DNA from: an uncultured Collinsella sp.
GTDB taxonomy: Bacteria > Actinomycetota > Coriobacteriia > Coriobacteriales > Coriobacteriaceae
Direction of reading: 5' to 3'
DNA: 26,665 bases
Assembly (NCBI GenBank): GCA_900547655.1
Contig: URHQ01000022.1
Span: 1-26,665 of the forward strand
The stretch's first letter is position 1; every line of letters begins with the position of its first letter. The position numbers and the translations under genes are program-made. A model generated the notes under the pieces. It had not been told where the DNA came from, searched no databases, and saw nothing but the letters and a program-made list of their open reading frames with translations. This document shows positions 1 to 8,090 of this stretch, piece by piece.

Positions 1-35
1 GGTCTCGTGGGCTCGGAGATGTGTATAAGAGACAG
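1..35 (+). other. Nextera (Tn5) read-2 adapter, not genomic
   Basis: Bases 2-35 match the Illumina Nextera read-2 transposase adapter, ending in the 19-bp Tn5 mosaic end. The genuine sequence starts at base 36. Translating across it gives the peptide MCIRDR, a well-known sign of untrimmed adapter. The matching mosaic end in reverse complement lies at the other end of the window. Confidence 0.97.
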
Positions 36-2184
36 GCGTAGGCGTGCCGCCATCGCCGCCGGTCGAACCACCAGTGGAGCCGCCCGTCGAGCCACCGGTC
101 GTACCGGTGCCGCCGGTGGTGTCGCCGCCCGTGGTCTCGGTGGTCGTGGTCGTCGTGGTAGTCGTTGTGGTGGTCTCCTCTTCGTCCTCGTTCTCGTCCT
201 TGTCCTTGTCGTCGTTTTCCGTCTTCTTGGCGTTGTTGGTGCCGTAGAACTTCCAGACGCTGTTGTTCTTGTAGGTGGGCGCCGTTCCGGTCGCAAACTC
301 CTCGCGCTCGGTACCGGTCAGAACGGTGTTCATAAATCGCTTAAAGACAGGCAGGTTGGTGCTGTCGCCCAGCAGGTCCGTGCCGTATTTTTGGATGGGG
401 ATCTCGCCCGCGGAATAGCCGGTCCACAGGGCGCACGCCAGTTGCGGGGTATAGCCGCAGAACCACAGGTTGGTGGTGTTGTCGGTGGTGCCCGTCTTGC
501 CGGCATAGGGCTGGTTGACGCTCAGGGCGCCAGCAGCACCCGTACCGCCGCCCTGCATGACGCCGGACAGAACATCGGTGACCGCGGCGGCCTCGCCCTC
601 GGTAAGCACCTGTGAGGGATTGTCCGTGTGCTGGTACAGTACCGAACCGGTACGAGAGTCAATCTCGGTGATGGCGATCGGCTGGCGATAGTAGCCGCCG
701 TTGGCAAACGTCGCGTAGGCGGCGGCCATCTCGAGCGGCGAGATCGAGCCGGTGCCGAGCGTCATGACGGGAACGTCCTCGATGTTGTCCTTAGCGGGAT
801 CGATGCCGAGCTTTTTGACGAGCGAGATGATCTTGCTGTTGCCGACGGCTTCCGCCACCTGGATGTAGCCGGTGTTGGAGGAGTATGCCGTCGCCTGCTT
901 AAGCGTGATGTTGCCATAGCTATGGTTGGCGTAGTTTTGGACCTCGGTCGTGGTGCCCTTGGCCTTGAGCGGCGAGTTGCAGTTGAGGGTGACGTTGGGG
1001 TTCATGCCGTTTTGGATGGCAGTTGCCAGCGTAAAGGCCTTGAAGGTGGAGCCGACGGGACGCTTGGCCGTGGCATGGTTTACGTGGTTCTCGTCGGCGT
1101 TGTAGTCGTAGCCGCCCACCATGCACTTGATGTAGCCGGTCTTGGGATCGACGACGACCATGCCCATGTCCAGGCCGTCGAGCGAGAGCGTGTCGAGCTG
1201 CTCGCGAACGGCATTCTCTGCCACCTGCTGCATCGTGGGGTCGATGGTGGTCTTGACGGTCAGGCCGCCCTTAAAGAGCACGTCGGTCGAGAACTCCTGC
1301 TCCAGCAGCTGCTTAACATAGGCGACAAAGTAGGGCTGCGAGTATACGTCGACGCCGCTGCCCGAGATTTCGGTCACGTTGAGGGTGATGGGCTCGGCCT
1401 GTGCGGCATCGTGCTCCTCCTGCGTAATGTGGCCCAGACGCAACATGTTGTCGAGGACCTTGTTGCGACGGGATAGCGCCAGGTCGGGGTTGACCGTGGG
1501 GTCGTACTGCGAGGGCGAGTTGGGAAGGCCGATGAGCAGCGCGGCCTCGCTCAGGGTGAGGTCGGCGGCGCTCTTGGACAGATAGGTCTCGGCTGCGGCC
1601 TCGATGCCGTAGGCGCCGTGGCCGTAATAGATGGTGTTGAGGTACATCATGAGGATCTCGTCTTTGGAGTACATGTCCTCCATCTTGACGGCGATGTAGG
1701 CCTCGCGCACCTTACGCTCGATGGTCGAGTCGAACTGCTCCTCCTGCAGGATGGTGTTGCGCACCAGCTGCTGGGTGATAGTCGAGGCGCCTTCGTGCCC
1801 GCCGCCGAGGGTTGCCACCGCAGCACGCGCGATACCCCACAGGTCGATACCGCCGTGCTCGTAGAAGCGCTCGTCCTCGACGTCAACGGTGCCCTGCAGC
1901 ACGTAGGGGGAGACCTCGTCCTTGGTGATGGACTTGCGGTTTTGCGTGTAGAAGCTTGCGATCTTGTTGCCGTTGCAGTCGACGATCTCGGTGGGCTCGC
2001 TCACCAGATACGCGTTGGCGTCGGTGTAGTCGGGCAGATCGGACAGCCAGCGGTTGACGTTGCCGACCATGCCGATGCCAAATGCCACGCCCGCGATAAG
2101 CAAAAAGCCCAAAAACGAGAGCAGGATTATGGGCAGGGCATACGTCTTTGAACGGCTGCGTCCCTGTCGTTGGCGAGGACCCAT
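36..2184 (-). CDS. Class A penicillin-binding protein (transglycosylase/transpeptidase), C-terminus cut off
   Basis: This is a bifunctional cell-wall enzyme that polymerises lipid II glycan strands and cross-links the stem peptides, anchored in the membrane and facing outward. About 716 codons are visible. A short basic N-terminus precedes one membrane segment at about residues 13-33. The GT51 glycosyltransferase domain follows, with EDERFYEHGG near residue 102, GASTITQQL and RKVREAYIAVKME. The transpeptidase domain has all three motifs: STFK near residue 379, SSN, and KTGTT near residue 562. The C-terminus is a disordered tail with about ten consecutive Thr after an Asp/Glu/Lys stretch, then Gly/Thr repeats, running into the adapter, so the true end is missing. 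The start is supported by GGAGG about 8 bases upstream. The next gene is divergent, across a gap of about 160 bp. The family is certain; the exact orthologue (PonA/MrcA type) is not assigned. Confidence 0.95.
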
Positions 2185-2346
2185 ATATTGACCTCCAGGT
2201 ATGTCGTGCCGGACGGTGGATGTGCCGTCTGGGCAGGGTGGACATAAGTTATTACACGATAAACCAAACGGGGCGCGCGAGGCCTCGTGTATGCTGGAAG
2301 ACGGCATTTTTCAGAGTGAATGCATACCTTGGTAAGGAGTTTGTCG

Positions 2347-4305
2347 ATGGCGATTCGGGCGATGGGGCCGAGCGGACAATACGAGACTGGATTGGATGCT
2401 GCCGGTGCGGCGCTGCCCGAACTGCTGGCGCCGGCGGGCGGACTCGACCAGATGCTTGCGGCCATCGCCGCGGGTGCCGATGCCATCTATGCGGGGTTGG
2501 GCGGCTTTAACGCCCGCGTGAGCGCGCATGGCTTTACGGATGACGAGTTTGCGCGCGGCTGCGCCGTGGCGCATGCCCATGGCGTGCGTGTGTACGTAAC
2601 GCTCAACGTGTTCGTGTTTGACGATGAGTTGTCCGACGCGGTGGCGTTGGGAGTTCATGCACTGGAGCTGGGCGCCGATGCTCTGATTGTCGCCGATGCC
2701 GGGTTGGCCTGCGCGCTGCGCGCGGCGATTCCCGGGGTCGAGATTCACCTGTCCACGCAGGCGGGCGCTCATAGCGAAGGCGCCGTGCGGCTTGCCGCCG
2801 ATGAGCTGGGGGTCGAGCGCGTGACGACGGCACGCGAGCTGACGGTCGACGAGATTGCGGCGCTATGTGCCACGGGTGTGCCCATCGAGGTATTCTGCCA
2901 CGGTGCGATTTGCATCGGCTATTCGGGGGCGTGCGAGTTCTCGGCCCTGCGGCGTGGGCGCTCGGCGATGCGCGGCGACTGCACGCAGCCGTGCCGCCTG
3001 GCGTACGACCTGGTGGACGAGGCTGGACAGAGCGTTGTCGCCGTCGAGGGAGATCGCCTGCTGTGCCCGCGCGACTATCTGGGTATTGCGCATCTGCCCG
3101 AGCTTGTAGATGTCGGCGTGGCGTCGCTCAAGATCGAGGGGCGCATGAAGAACCCCGATTACGTATTCAACGTGGTGCGGGTGTGGCGCCGGGCACTCGA
3201 TATGCTGTGCGACGGCGCGTGGGATCCCGGTGCCGTGGAAGAGCTTGAGCGCGAGCTGGGAAGGTCGTTTAACCGTGGGTTTACCGATGCGTACCTGCGA
3301 GGGCGTTCGGGTGCCGAGCTGATGAGCTTTGAGCGTGCGATTAACCAGGGCGTGCGCGTGGGGCGCTTGGTCGCTGTGGGCCACGAAGAGGTGACCGTTG
3401 AGCTCGACGCCGCCGTGGCGGCGGGTGACATGCTCGAGATCCGGTTTTATCCGGGTGTCGACGCGCGTCCCGATGTGCCCAAGCGCTGGCCGCAGGTGCC
3501 CTGCCCGGTGGATGCCGCAGCGGGGAAGCGCGTCGTCGTGCATTGCAAGCGTAAGGTGGACACGGGCTGCGAGGTGTACCTGATTCGCAGTGCCGGCGTG
3601 TTGGATCAGACGGCGGCAGTGTTGGAGCGCATGCGGGCCGAGGCGGATGCGATTGCGCCCGTTGCGCGTGCCGTTGAGGTGCTGCCCTTTGAGGGCGTTG
3701 CGGTGGATGGCGGTGCGTCGACGGAGTTGGTGGAGTGTGCGGTTCCCACTCGCATGGTTTTTGCTTGGCAGCTGATGGATGCCGACCCGCGCGGAGAACT
3801 CGATTTGTCCGACGCCGTTGTGGTGCTTGACGAGGTGTGCCGCACGGGTGACGCTGACTGGACCCGCTCACTGATGCAGCGTGCCGGGCGCATCGTCTGC
3901 CGCAACCTGGGGCAGGTGGCGATCGCTCGCGAGCTGGGCGTGACGTTTGACGTGGCGGCGCCGGTGCTCTGCGCGAATCGGGCCACGCTTACCTGGCTGC
4001 GCGGATTCGGTGCGGGGCGGGTGTACTTGCCGGCCGAGTTGCTCGGCAATGATGCGGAGCGTATTGCCGAACTGGCTGCTGAACCCGGCGTCTTGGGTCC
4101 GGTCGACGCCGACCGTCCCGAGCTTATGGTGTGCGAGCACTGCCTGCTGACCGCCGAGGGCGTCTGCGCCACCGATGCGACGGGACAGGTCCGTTGCCGC
4201 GACTGCTTGCGTCGTCGGCAGGCACGCTATCTGGTCGAGCGTGACGGTACACGTCTGCCAGTTGCCATTGACGCATGCGGCAGGACGAGGATTTTCCTGT
4301 CGTAG
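2347..4305 (+). CDS. Peptidase U32 family protein (RlhA/TrhP-like)
   Basis: The protein has 652 aa. It opens with PELLAPAG (residues 24-31), typical of the U32 TIM-barrel fold. The family signature lies at about residues 181-198 (EVFCHGAICIGYSGACEF). Four cysteines (C189, C196, C212, C216) sit where U32 RNA-hydroxylation proteins such as RlhA and TrhP carry theirs, so a role in rRNA or tRNA hydroxylation is likelier than proteolysis; this is inferred from family knowledge. The C-terminus has a second Cys cluster, CEHCLL followed about 15 residues on by CRDCLRRR, which looks like a metal-binding knuckle. The ATG at 2347 was chosen because AAGGAG lies 7 bases upstream; an in-frame ATG at 2320 has no such site. 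It is read in the same direction as tyrS, 96 bp downstream. Confidence 0.9.
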   Translation: MAIRAMGPSGQYETGLDAAGAALPELLAPAGGLDQMLAAIAAGADAIYAGLGGFNARVSAHGFTDDEFARGCAVAHAHGVRVYVTLNVFVFDDELSDAVALGVHALELGADALIVADAGLACALRAAIPGVEIHLSTQAGAHSEGAVRLAADELGVERVTTARELTVDEIAALCATGVPIEVFCHGAICIGYSGACEFSALRRGRSAMRGDCTQPCRLAYDLVDEAGQSVVAVEGDRLLCPRDYLGIAHLPELVDVGVASLKIEGRMKNPDYVFNVVRVWRRALDMLCDGAWDPGAVEELERELGRSFNRGFTDAYLRGRSGAELMSFERAINQGVRVGRLVAVGHEEVTVELDAAVAAGDMLEIRFYPGVDARPDVPKRWPQVPCPVDAAAGKRVVVHCKRKVDTGCEVYLIRSAGVLDQTAAVLERMRAEADAIAPVARAVEVLPFEGVAVDGGASTELVECAVPTRMVFAWQLMDADPRGELDLSDAVVVLDEVCRTGDADWTRSLMQRAGRIVCRNLGQVAIARELGVTFDVAAPVLCANRATLTWLRGFGAGRVYLPAELLGNDAERIAELAAEPGVLGPVDADRPELMVCEHCLLTAEGVCATDATGQVRCRDCLRRRQARYLVERDGTRLPVAIDACGRTRIFLS

Positions 4306-4353
4306 GTGCCGCGTCGCGTCAGTTTGTTATCATAAGAGAGTTTATGGACTTCC

Positions 4354-4380
4354 AGCACCGCCGTTTTCGGCGAGGGTGCT
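4354..4380 (+). promoter_or_regulatory. Stem-loop in the tyrS leader
   Basis: AGCACC-GCCG-TTTT-CGGC-(GAG)-GGTGCT forms a 10-bp stem with a three-base bulge. It ends about 8 bases before the AAAGGAGG ribosome binding site of tyrS. No T-run follows, so it is not a standard intrinsic terminator for the upstream U32 gene. It may be a 5' UTR structure affecting tyrS translation or mRNA stability. I see no T-box signature, and the 96-bp gap is too short to hold one. Confidence 0.45.
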
Positions 4381-4401
4381 ATAGCAAAAGGAGGATACCC
4401 A

Positions 4402-5613
4402 ATGCTGTCTGTTGACGAGCAAATGCGTATCATCACCTCGGGCGCCGCGCAGATCGTTCCCGAGGCCGACCTTCGCAAGAAGCTTGAGAAGGGCGAGCCC
4501 CTCAACATCAAGCTCGGCGTCGACCCCACCAGCCCCGACCTGCACCTGGGCCACGCCGTGCCGCTGCGTAAGATGCGTCAGTTCCAGGACCTGGGCCACA
4601 ACGTCACCCTCATCATCGGCAACGGTACCGCGTTGATTGGCGACCCTTCGGGCAAGAATTCCACCCGTCCGCAGCTTTCGCAGGAGCAGATCGAGGCCAA
4701 TGCCGAGACCTACGTGAGCCAGGCCATGAAGATCCTGGATCCCGAGAAGACCACCATCGTGCACAACGGTGACTGGATCCTTTCGATGGATCTGGCCGGT
4801 CTGCTGCAGGTGTGCTCCAAGTTCACCGTCGCCCGCATCCTCGAGCGCGACGACTTTACCAAGCGCTACCAGTCTCAGACGCCGATCGCCCTGCATGAGT
4901 TCCTGTATCCCGTGATGCAGGCTTTCGACTCCGTGCAGATCAAGGCCGACGTCGAGATGGGCGGCACCGATCAGCTCTTCAACCTGCTCGCCGGCCGTGA
5001 GCTCATGGAGAAGATGGGCATGGAGCCGCAGATCGCGCTCACCATGCCGCTGCTCGAGGGTACCGACGGCGTGCGCAAGATGTCCAAGTCATACGGCAAC
5101 TACATCGGCCTGACCGACGCGCCCAAGGACATGTTCGGCAAGACCATGTCCATCCCCGACGAGATGATCGGCAAGTACTATCGTCTGGCCAGCTCGCTCA
5201 CCCCGGCCGAGGTCGACAAGATCGACGCCGCCCTGGCCGACGGCTCTGCCGATCCCTATGAGCTCAAGCGCGCACTGGGTCGCGACCTGTGCGACACCTA
5301 CCACGGCGCCGGTGCCGGCGACGAGGCTCAGGCTGAGTTCGACCGCGTGTTCAAGGAGGGCCAGCTCGCCGACTTCCCCGAGAAGCACGTTGAGCTGACT
5401 GTTAACGACGAGGGCCAAATCTACCTCGCCGGCCTGCTCAAGGACTTGGGTCTTTCGGCGAGCGCCGGCCAGGCTCGTCGCGATATCGACGGCGGCGGCG
5501 TCAAAATCAACGGCAAGGCCGTGGCTCCCAAGAGCTATAACATCGATCCCAGCGCCCTCAAGCTGGGCGACACCCTTTCTGTGGGTAAGCGCAAGGGCTT
5601 CAAATTGGTCTAG
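4402..5613 (+). CDS. tyrS: Tyrosyl-tRNA synthetase (type 2)
   Basis: This cytoplasmic class I aminoacyl-tRNA synthetase charges tRNA-Tyr with tyrosine using ATP. The 403-aa product has the HIGH-type motif HLGH at residues 48-51 and KMSKS at 226-230. It also has the amino-acid pocket segments IGDPSGKNSTRP and MGGTDQLFN, and a C-terminal S4 RNA-binding domain at about residues 340-403. KMSKS, rather than the KFGKT form of the E. coli enzyme, together with the length, points to the TyrS type 2 branch. AAAGGAGG lies 8 bases before the ATG. The gene ends in front of a clear terminator. The call is secure. Confidence 0.97.
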   Translation: MLSVDEQMRIITSGAAQIVPEADLRKKLEKGEPLNIKLGVDPTSPDLHLGHAVPLRKMRQFQDLGHNVTLIIGNGTALIGDPSGKNSTRPQLSQEQIEANAETYVSQAMKILDPEKTTIVHNGDWILSMDLAGLLQVCSKFTVARILERDDFTKRYQSQTPIALHEFLYPVMQAFDSVQIKADVEMGGTDQLFNLLAGRELMEKMGMEPQIALTMPLLEGTDGVRKMSKSYGNYIGLTDAPKDMFGKTMSIPDEMIGKYYRLASSLTPAEVDKIDAALADGSADPYELKRALGRDLCDTYHGAGAGDEAQAEFDRVFKEGQLADFPEKHVELTVNDEGQIYLAGLLKDLGLSASAGQARRDIDGGGVKINGKAVAPKSYNIDPSALKLGDTLSVGKRKGFKLV

Positions 5614-5640
5614 CAAGTAGGTCAACTTAACATGTGCAAT

Positions 5641-5675
5641 AGGGCCGCAGCCGGGAATCCCGACTCCGGCCCTTT
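5641..5675 (+). terminator. Intrinsic terminator of tyrS
   Basis: AGGGCCG (5641-5647) pairs with CGGCCCT (5667-5673). The loop itself contains a smaller CGGGA-A-TCCCG hairpin. A short TTT follows. It lies 28 bases after the tyrS stop codon. Confidence 0.75.
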
Positions 5676-5676
5676 A

Positions 5677-5704
5677 GTTACGCGGTTTTACCAAACCGCG
5701 TAAC
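5677..5704. repeat. Perfect 12-bp palindrome with 4-base loop
   Basis: GTTACGCGGTTT - TACC - AAACCGCGTAAC is an exact inverted repeat. It begins immediately after the tyrS terminator T-run. It could be a second, bidirectional terminator or part of an intergenic repeat. It opens a gene-free stretch (5614-6063) that also holds a larger nested palindrome, a GGGGAC-type repeat, and the ade promoter and leader. Confidence 0.7.
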
Positions 5705-5717
5705 CGGTCGACGCTGC

Positions 5718-5816
5718 AAACCCGCCAGCGCGGCAATCTGCCTTTCAACTTCGGCGGCATGACCAGAAGGTCAATGCCGCCTTGTTTCAAGGCACCTTGC
5801 TCGCTCTGGCGGGTTT
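5718..5816. repeat. 99-bp nested palindrome (possible MITE or structured RNA)
   Basis: Three concentric stems are visible. AAACCCGCCAG (5718-5728) pairs with CTGGCGGGTTT (5806-5816). TGCCTT (5739-5744) pairs with AAGGCA (5789-5794). GGCGGCATGACC (5753-5764) pairs with GGTC-A-ATGCCGCC (5769-5781), with one bulged base and an AGAA loop. The right outer arm runs into TTTTCG. No credible protein is encoded. I do not recognise the family. It could be a miniature inverted-repeat element, a small RNA gene, or part of the tyrS 3' region. Confidence 0.6.
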
Positions 5817-5853
5817 TCGCTGTCGTTGCCAAAACATCGGAGCTTCCGTTGTT

Positions 5854-5900
5854 GGCACTTGGGGACGTTCCTTTTGTGCCGGCACTTTGGGACACTCCTT
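5854..5900 (+). repeat. Modular GGGGAC-type intergenic repeat, copy A
   Basis: The layout is arm GGCAC, core GGGGACGTTCCTTTT, reversed arm GTGCC, arm GGCAC, core GGGACACTCCTT. The same cores recur at 7882-7928, 8890-8935 and (inverted) 8949-8995 with different arm sequences. Just downstream, at about 5906-5937, a TTGGTGCA...CCCATTGCGC segment resembles the start of the repeat at 19891. Confidence 0.75.
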
Positions 5901-5967
5901 GTCATTGGTGCAAAGTAACCTGCCCCCATTGCGCTGAGCAGCGTGTGCCGTTAAGCGGAGAGGCGTA

Positions 5968-5995
5968 TTGTTGACCCATCGTTTGGGCATACAAT
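5968..5995 (+). promoter_or_regulatory. Likely ade promoter
   Basis: TTGTTG (5968-5973) and TACAAT (5990-5995) are separated by 16 bases, a plausible sigma-70-type promoter. Transcription would start near 6002, giving a leader of about 60 bases before the ade start codon. Confidence 0.5.
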
Positions 5996-6007
5996 GGCTA
6001 TTGGTTT

Positions 6008-6043
6008 GCTGCGGTGAAGGCCTGTCCGCTCCGCAGCTTTTTT
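6008..6043 (+). terminator. Terminator-like hairpin inside the ade leader (possible attenuator)
   Basis: GCTGCGG (6008-6014) pairs exactly with CCGCAGC (6031-6037), followed directly by six T (6038-6043). It lies between the probable ade promoter and the ribosome binding site (AAGGAG, 6053-6058). It would therefore end transcripts before the coding region unless read through. The leader is too short for a purine riboswitch aptamer. Confidence 0.6.
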
Positions 6044-6063
6044 CTACGGTTAAAGGAGTATGT

Positions 6064-7884
6064 ATGTCCGTTGAGGTCGTGAGGTCTGTGATCGATGCTG
6101 CCGAGGGGCGCGTGCCCGTCGACACGCTGTTTACCAATGCGCAGATCGTCGACGTGTATGGCCAGCGTGTGGCGCCCGGTAGCGTTGCCGTCAAGGACGG
6201 TGTGATCGTCGGCGTGCTCTACGATGGGCGCGACGATGCCGCTGGCGCCTACGAGTCAACTGAGGTCATCGACTGCCAAGGGCGCTATCTCGCTCCCGGT
6301 TTTATTGACGGGCATCTGCATATCGAGTCTTCGAACATCCGTCCCGCCGAGTATGCTCGCATGGCCGCGACGCGCGGTACTACCACCGCCATTGCCGACA
6401 GCCATGAGATTGCCAATGTTGCCGGTCTGGACGGCTTGCGCTTTATGATCGAGGATGGTCGCCGCGCGCCCATCTCCATCAAGTACATGATGCCTTCGTG
6501 CGTGCCCGCGCTGCCCGACGAGCAAGCCGGTGCCGTTATTTCGGCTGCCGATATGCAGGCGTTTTTTGCCGAGCATCCAGGCGATGTCTTTGGTTTGGGC
6601 GAAATGATGAACCTGCCGGGCGTCTTTATGGCCGACCCCGAGACCTGTGCTCGCATCGATGCTGCCAACCAGACGCCGTCCAAGCAGGTTGACGGCCACG
6701 CGCCGCTCGTTGCCGGCAAGGACCTCAACGCCTATGCCGCGGCGGGTATTATCGCCGACCACGAGTCGACGATTCCCGAGGAGGCGCTCGATAAACTGTC
6801 CCGCGGCATGTATGTGATGCTGCGTGAGGGCACGTGCAGCCACGATCTGGCCAATTTGTCCCCGATGCTGCTGGAAAACCCCGCCCGCGCCCGCCGCTGC
6901 TGCTTTGCGACCGACGACCGTGCTCCCTCCGACGCGCTTTCGACCGGCATGATCGACAATGCCTGCCGCGTGGCCATCGAGGCCGGCGTCGACCCGGTGG
7001 TCGCCATCTCCATGGCGTCCCTCTCCACGGCCGAGGCGTTTGGCCTGGATCACGGCTGCCGCGACCCGCACGAGCTCCGCGGTGCGATCGCCCCGGGCAA
7101 GCGCGCCGACCTGCTGGTGCTCAATGACCTGACGTTTGCCACGGCTCCGCATCGCGTATATGCCGCTGGTGCCCTGGTGGCGCAGGACGGCACCTTTGTG
7201 GGCGAGATTGCACCCGAGATGGCCGAGGTTGCGGCCCTTGCCGATGAGCTGCGTGCTTCCGTTAAGCTGCCGAAGCTATCGCTCGACGTGTTTGACTATG
7301 CCTTTAAGCCGGGCGAGGCTGTGATTGACGTGGTGCCGGGTAAGGCTATCACGGGTATGGCCCGCCCCGAGAGCGCCGAGGACTTGCGCCGCATTATGCT
7401 GATCGAGCGCCATGGCCGTGGCGTGTCGCTGCAGGCCGAGGGCGCCGATGGCGACGGCCCCGCTGGCCTGGGCCTGGTCGGCAAGCATATCGGTCGCGGC
7501 TGGGTGCGCGGTTTCACCATCACCGGTGGTGCCATTGCCTCCACGATCGGCCACGACTCGCACAACGTGTGCGTGGTGGGCGATAACGCTGCCGATATGA
7601 TGGCTGCCGTTGAGGCCGTGGGCCAGGGTGGTCACGTGCTGGTGCGTAACGGCGAGGTCGTGGCGCGCATTCCGCTGGCGCTCGGTGGCCTGATGAGCGA
7701 AGGCACGGCCGAGGACGTTGCCGCGCAGCACGACGACTTTATGGTCAAGGCGCGCGCCATGGGTATTGAGCCGCCGCTCGACCCCATCATGGGCATCATC
7801 TTCCTGCCCCTGCCGGTCATCCCGACGCTCCGCATCCGCCCCGAGGGCATGTTCGACGTCACAACCTTCACCTACGCCGACTAG
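6064..7884 (+). CDS. ade: Adenine deaminase
   Basis: This enzyme converts adenine to hypoxanthine and ammonia in purine salvage, in the cytoplasm. It has 606 aa, matching the usual family length. The amidohydrolase metal motif is DGHLHIESS, with H84 and H86. The central domain continues with ADSHEIANV, FGLGEMMN, DGHAPLV and ATDDRAPSD, and the C-terminal domain ends in the characteristic ...PLPVIP... segment. An upstream in-frame ATG at 5968 would lie inside the promoter and adds an unconserved leader, so the ATG at 6064 with AAGGAG five bases upstream was chosen. The gene stands alone between a leader terminator-like hairpin and a repeat element. Its TAG stop codon forms the first three bases of the repeat at 7882-7928. 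The assignment is firm. Confidence 0.94.
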   Translation: MSVEVVRSVIDAAEGRVPVDTLFTNAQIVDVYGQRVAPGSVAVKDGVIVGVLYDGRDDAAGAYESTEVIDCQGRYLAPGFIDGHLHIESSNIRPAEYARMAATRGTTTAIADSHEIANVAGLDGLRFMIEDGRRAPISIKYMMPSCVPALPDEQAGAVISAADMQAFFAEHPGDVFGLGEMMNLPGVFMADPETCARIDAANQTPSKQVDGHAPLVAGKDLNAYAAAGIIADHESTIPEEALDKLSRGMYVMLREGTCSHDLANLSPMLLENPARARRCCFATDDRAPSDALSTGMIDNACRVAIEAGVDPVVAISMASLSTAEAFGLDHGCRDPHELRGAIAPGKRADLLVLNDLTFATAPHRVYAAGALVAQDGTFVGEIAPEMAEVAALADELRASVKLPKLSLDVFDYAFKPGEAVIDVVPGKAITGMARPESAEDLRRIMLIERHGRGVSLQAEGADGDGPAGLGLVGKHIGRGWVRGFTITGGAIASTIGHDSHNVCVVGDNAADMMAAVEAVGQGGHVLVRNGEVVARIPLALGGLMSEGTAEDVAAQHDDFMVKARAMGIEPPLDPIMGIIFLPLPVIPTLRIRPEGMFDVTTFTYAD

Positions 7885-7928
7885 TCATCGGGGACGTTCT
7901 TAAACGACTAGTCGTTGGGGATACTCTT
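7882..7928 (+). repeat. Modular GGGGAC-type repeat, copy B
   Basis: The arm AGTCATC is followed by core GGGGACGTTCTTAA, reversed arm ACGACT, arm AGTCGTT and core GGGGATACTCTT. It matches the inverted complement of 8949-8995 at 45 of 47 positions. The two copies flank the HAD phosphatase gene as an inverted pair about 1 kb apart. The element starts on the ade stop codon. Confidence 0.85.
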
Positions 7929-7991
7929 TGGCGGGCCGCCTGACGTCGCGACCGTGGGGCCTCTGGCATATGTGAGCTATTTGCCAGGTCC

Positions 7992-8020
7992 TTGTAACGT
8001 TTACGCCCGCGGAGTCTTAT
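7992..8020 (+). promoter_or_regulatory. Candidate promoter of the HAD gene at 8091
   Basis: TTGTAA (7992-7997) and TCTTAT (8015-8020) are spaced by 17 bases. Each matches consensus at four of six positions. The predicted start of transcription, about 8025, coincides with the 5' edge of a long hairpin, so the mRNA would begin with that structure. Confidence 0.4.
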
Positions 8021-8023
8021 TTG

Positions 8024-8085
8024 AGCTCCCTTTGGGTACGTTGGAATCGGATACACGTTCGATTCCAACAAGTCCGAAGGGAGCT
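8024..8085 (+). promoter_or_regulatory. Long 5' UTR hairpin enclosing the ribosome binding site
   Basis: AGCTCCCTTTGG (8024-8035) pairs with CCGAAGGGAGCT (8074-8085), with one G-U pair. Above a 4x4 internal loop, GTTGGAATCG (8040-8049) pairs exactly with CGATTCCAAC (8060-8069), leaving a 10-base loop. The GAAGGGAG ribosome binding site of the gene at 8091 is fully inside the lower stem. Translation should therefore depend on opening this structure. No match to a named riboswitch is recognised. Confidence 0.7.
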
Positions 8086-8090
8086 TATCT

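Noticed and set aside
4306..4401. T-box leader for tyrS
   Set aside because: The gap is 96 bp and lacks the conserved T-box sequence; only a simple stem-loop is present.
5900..6063. Purine riboswitch upstream of ade
   Set aside because: No three-helix aptamer with the conserved purine-riboswitch loops is visible, and the predicted leader is only about 60 bases.
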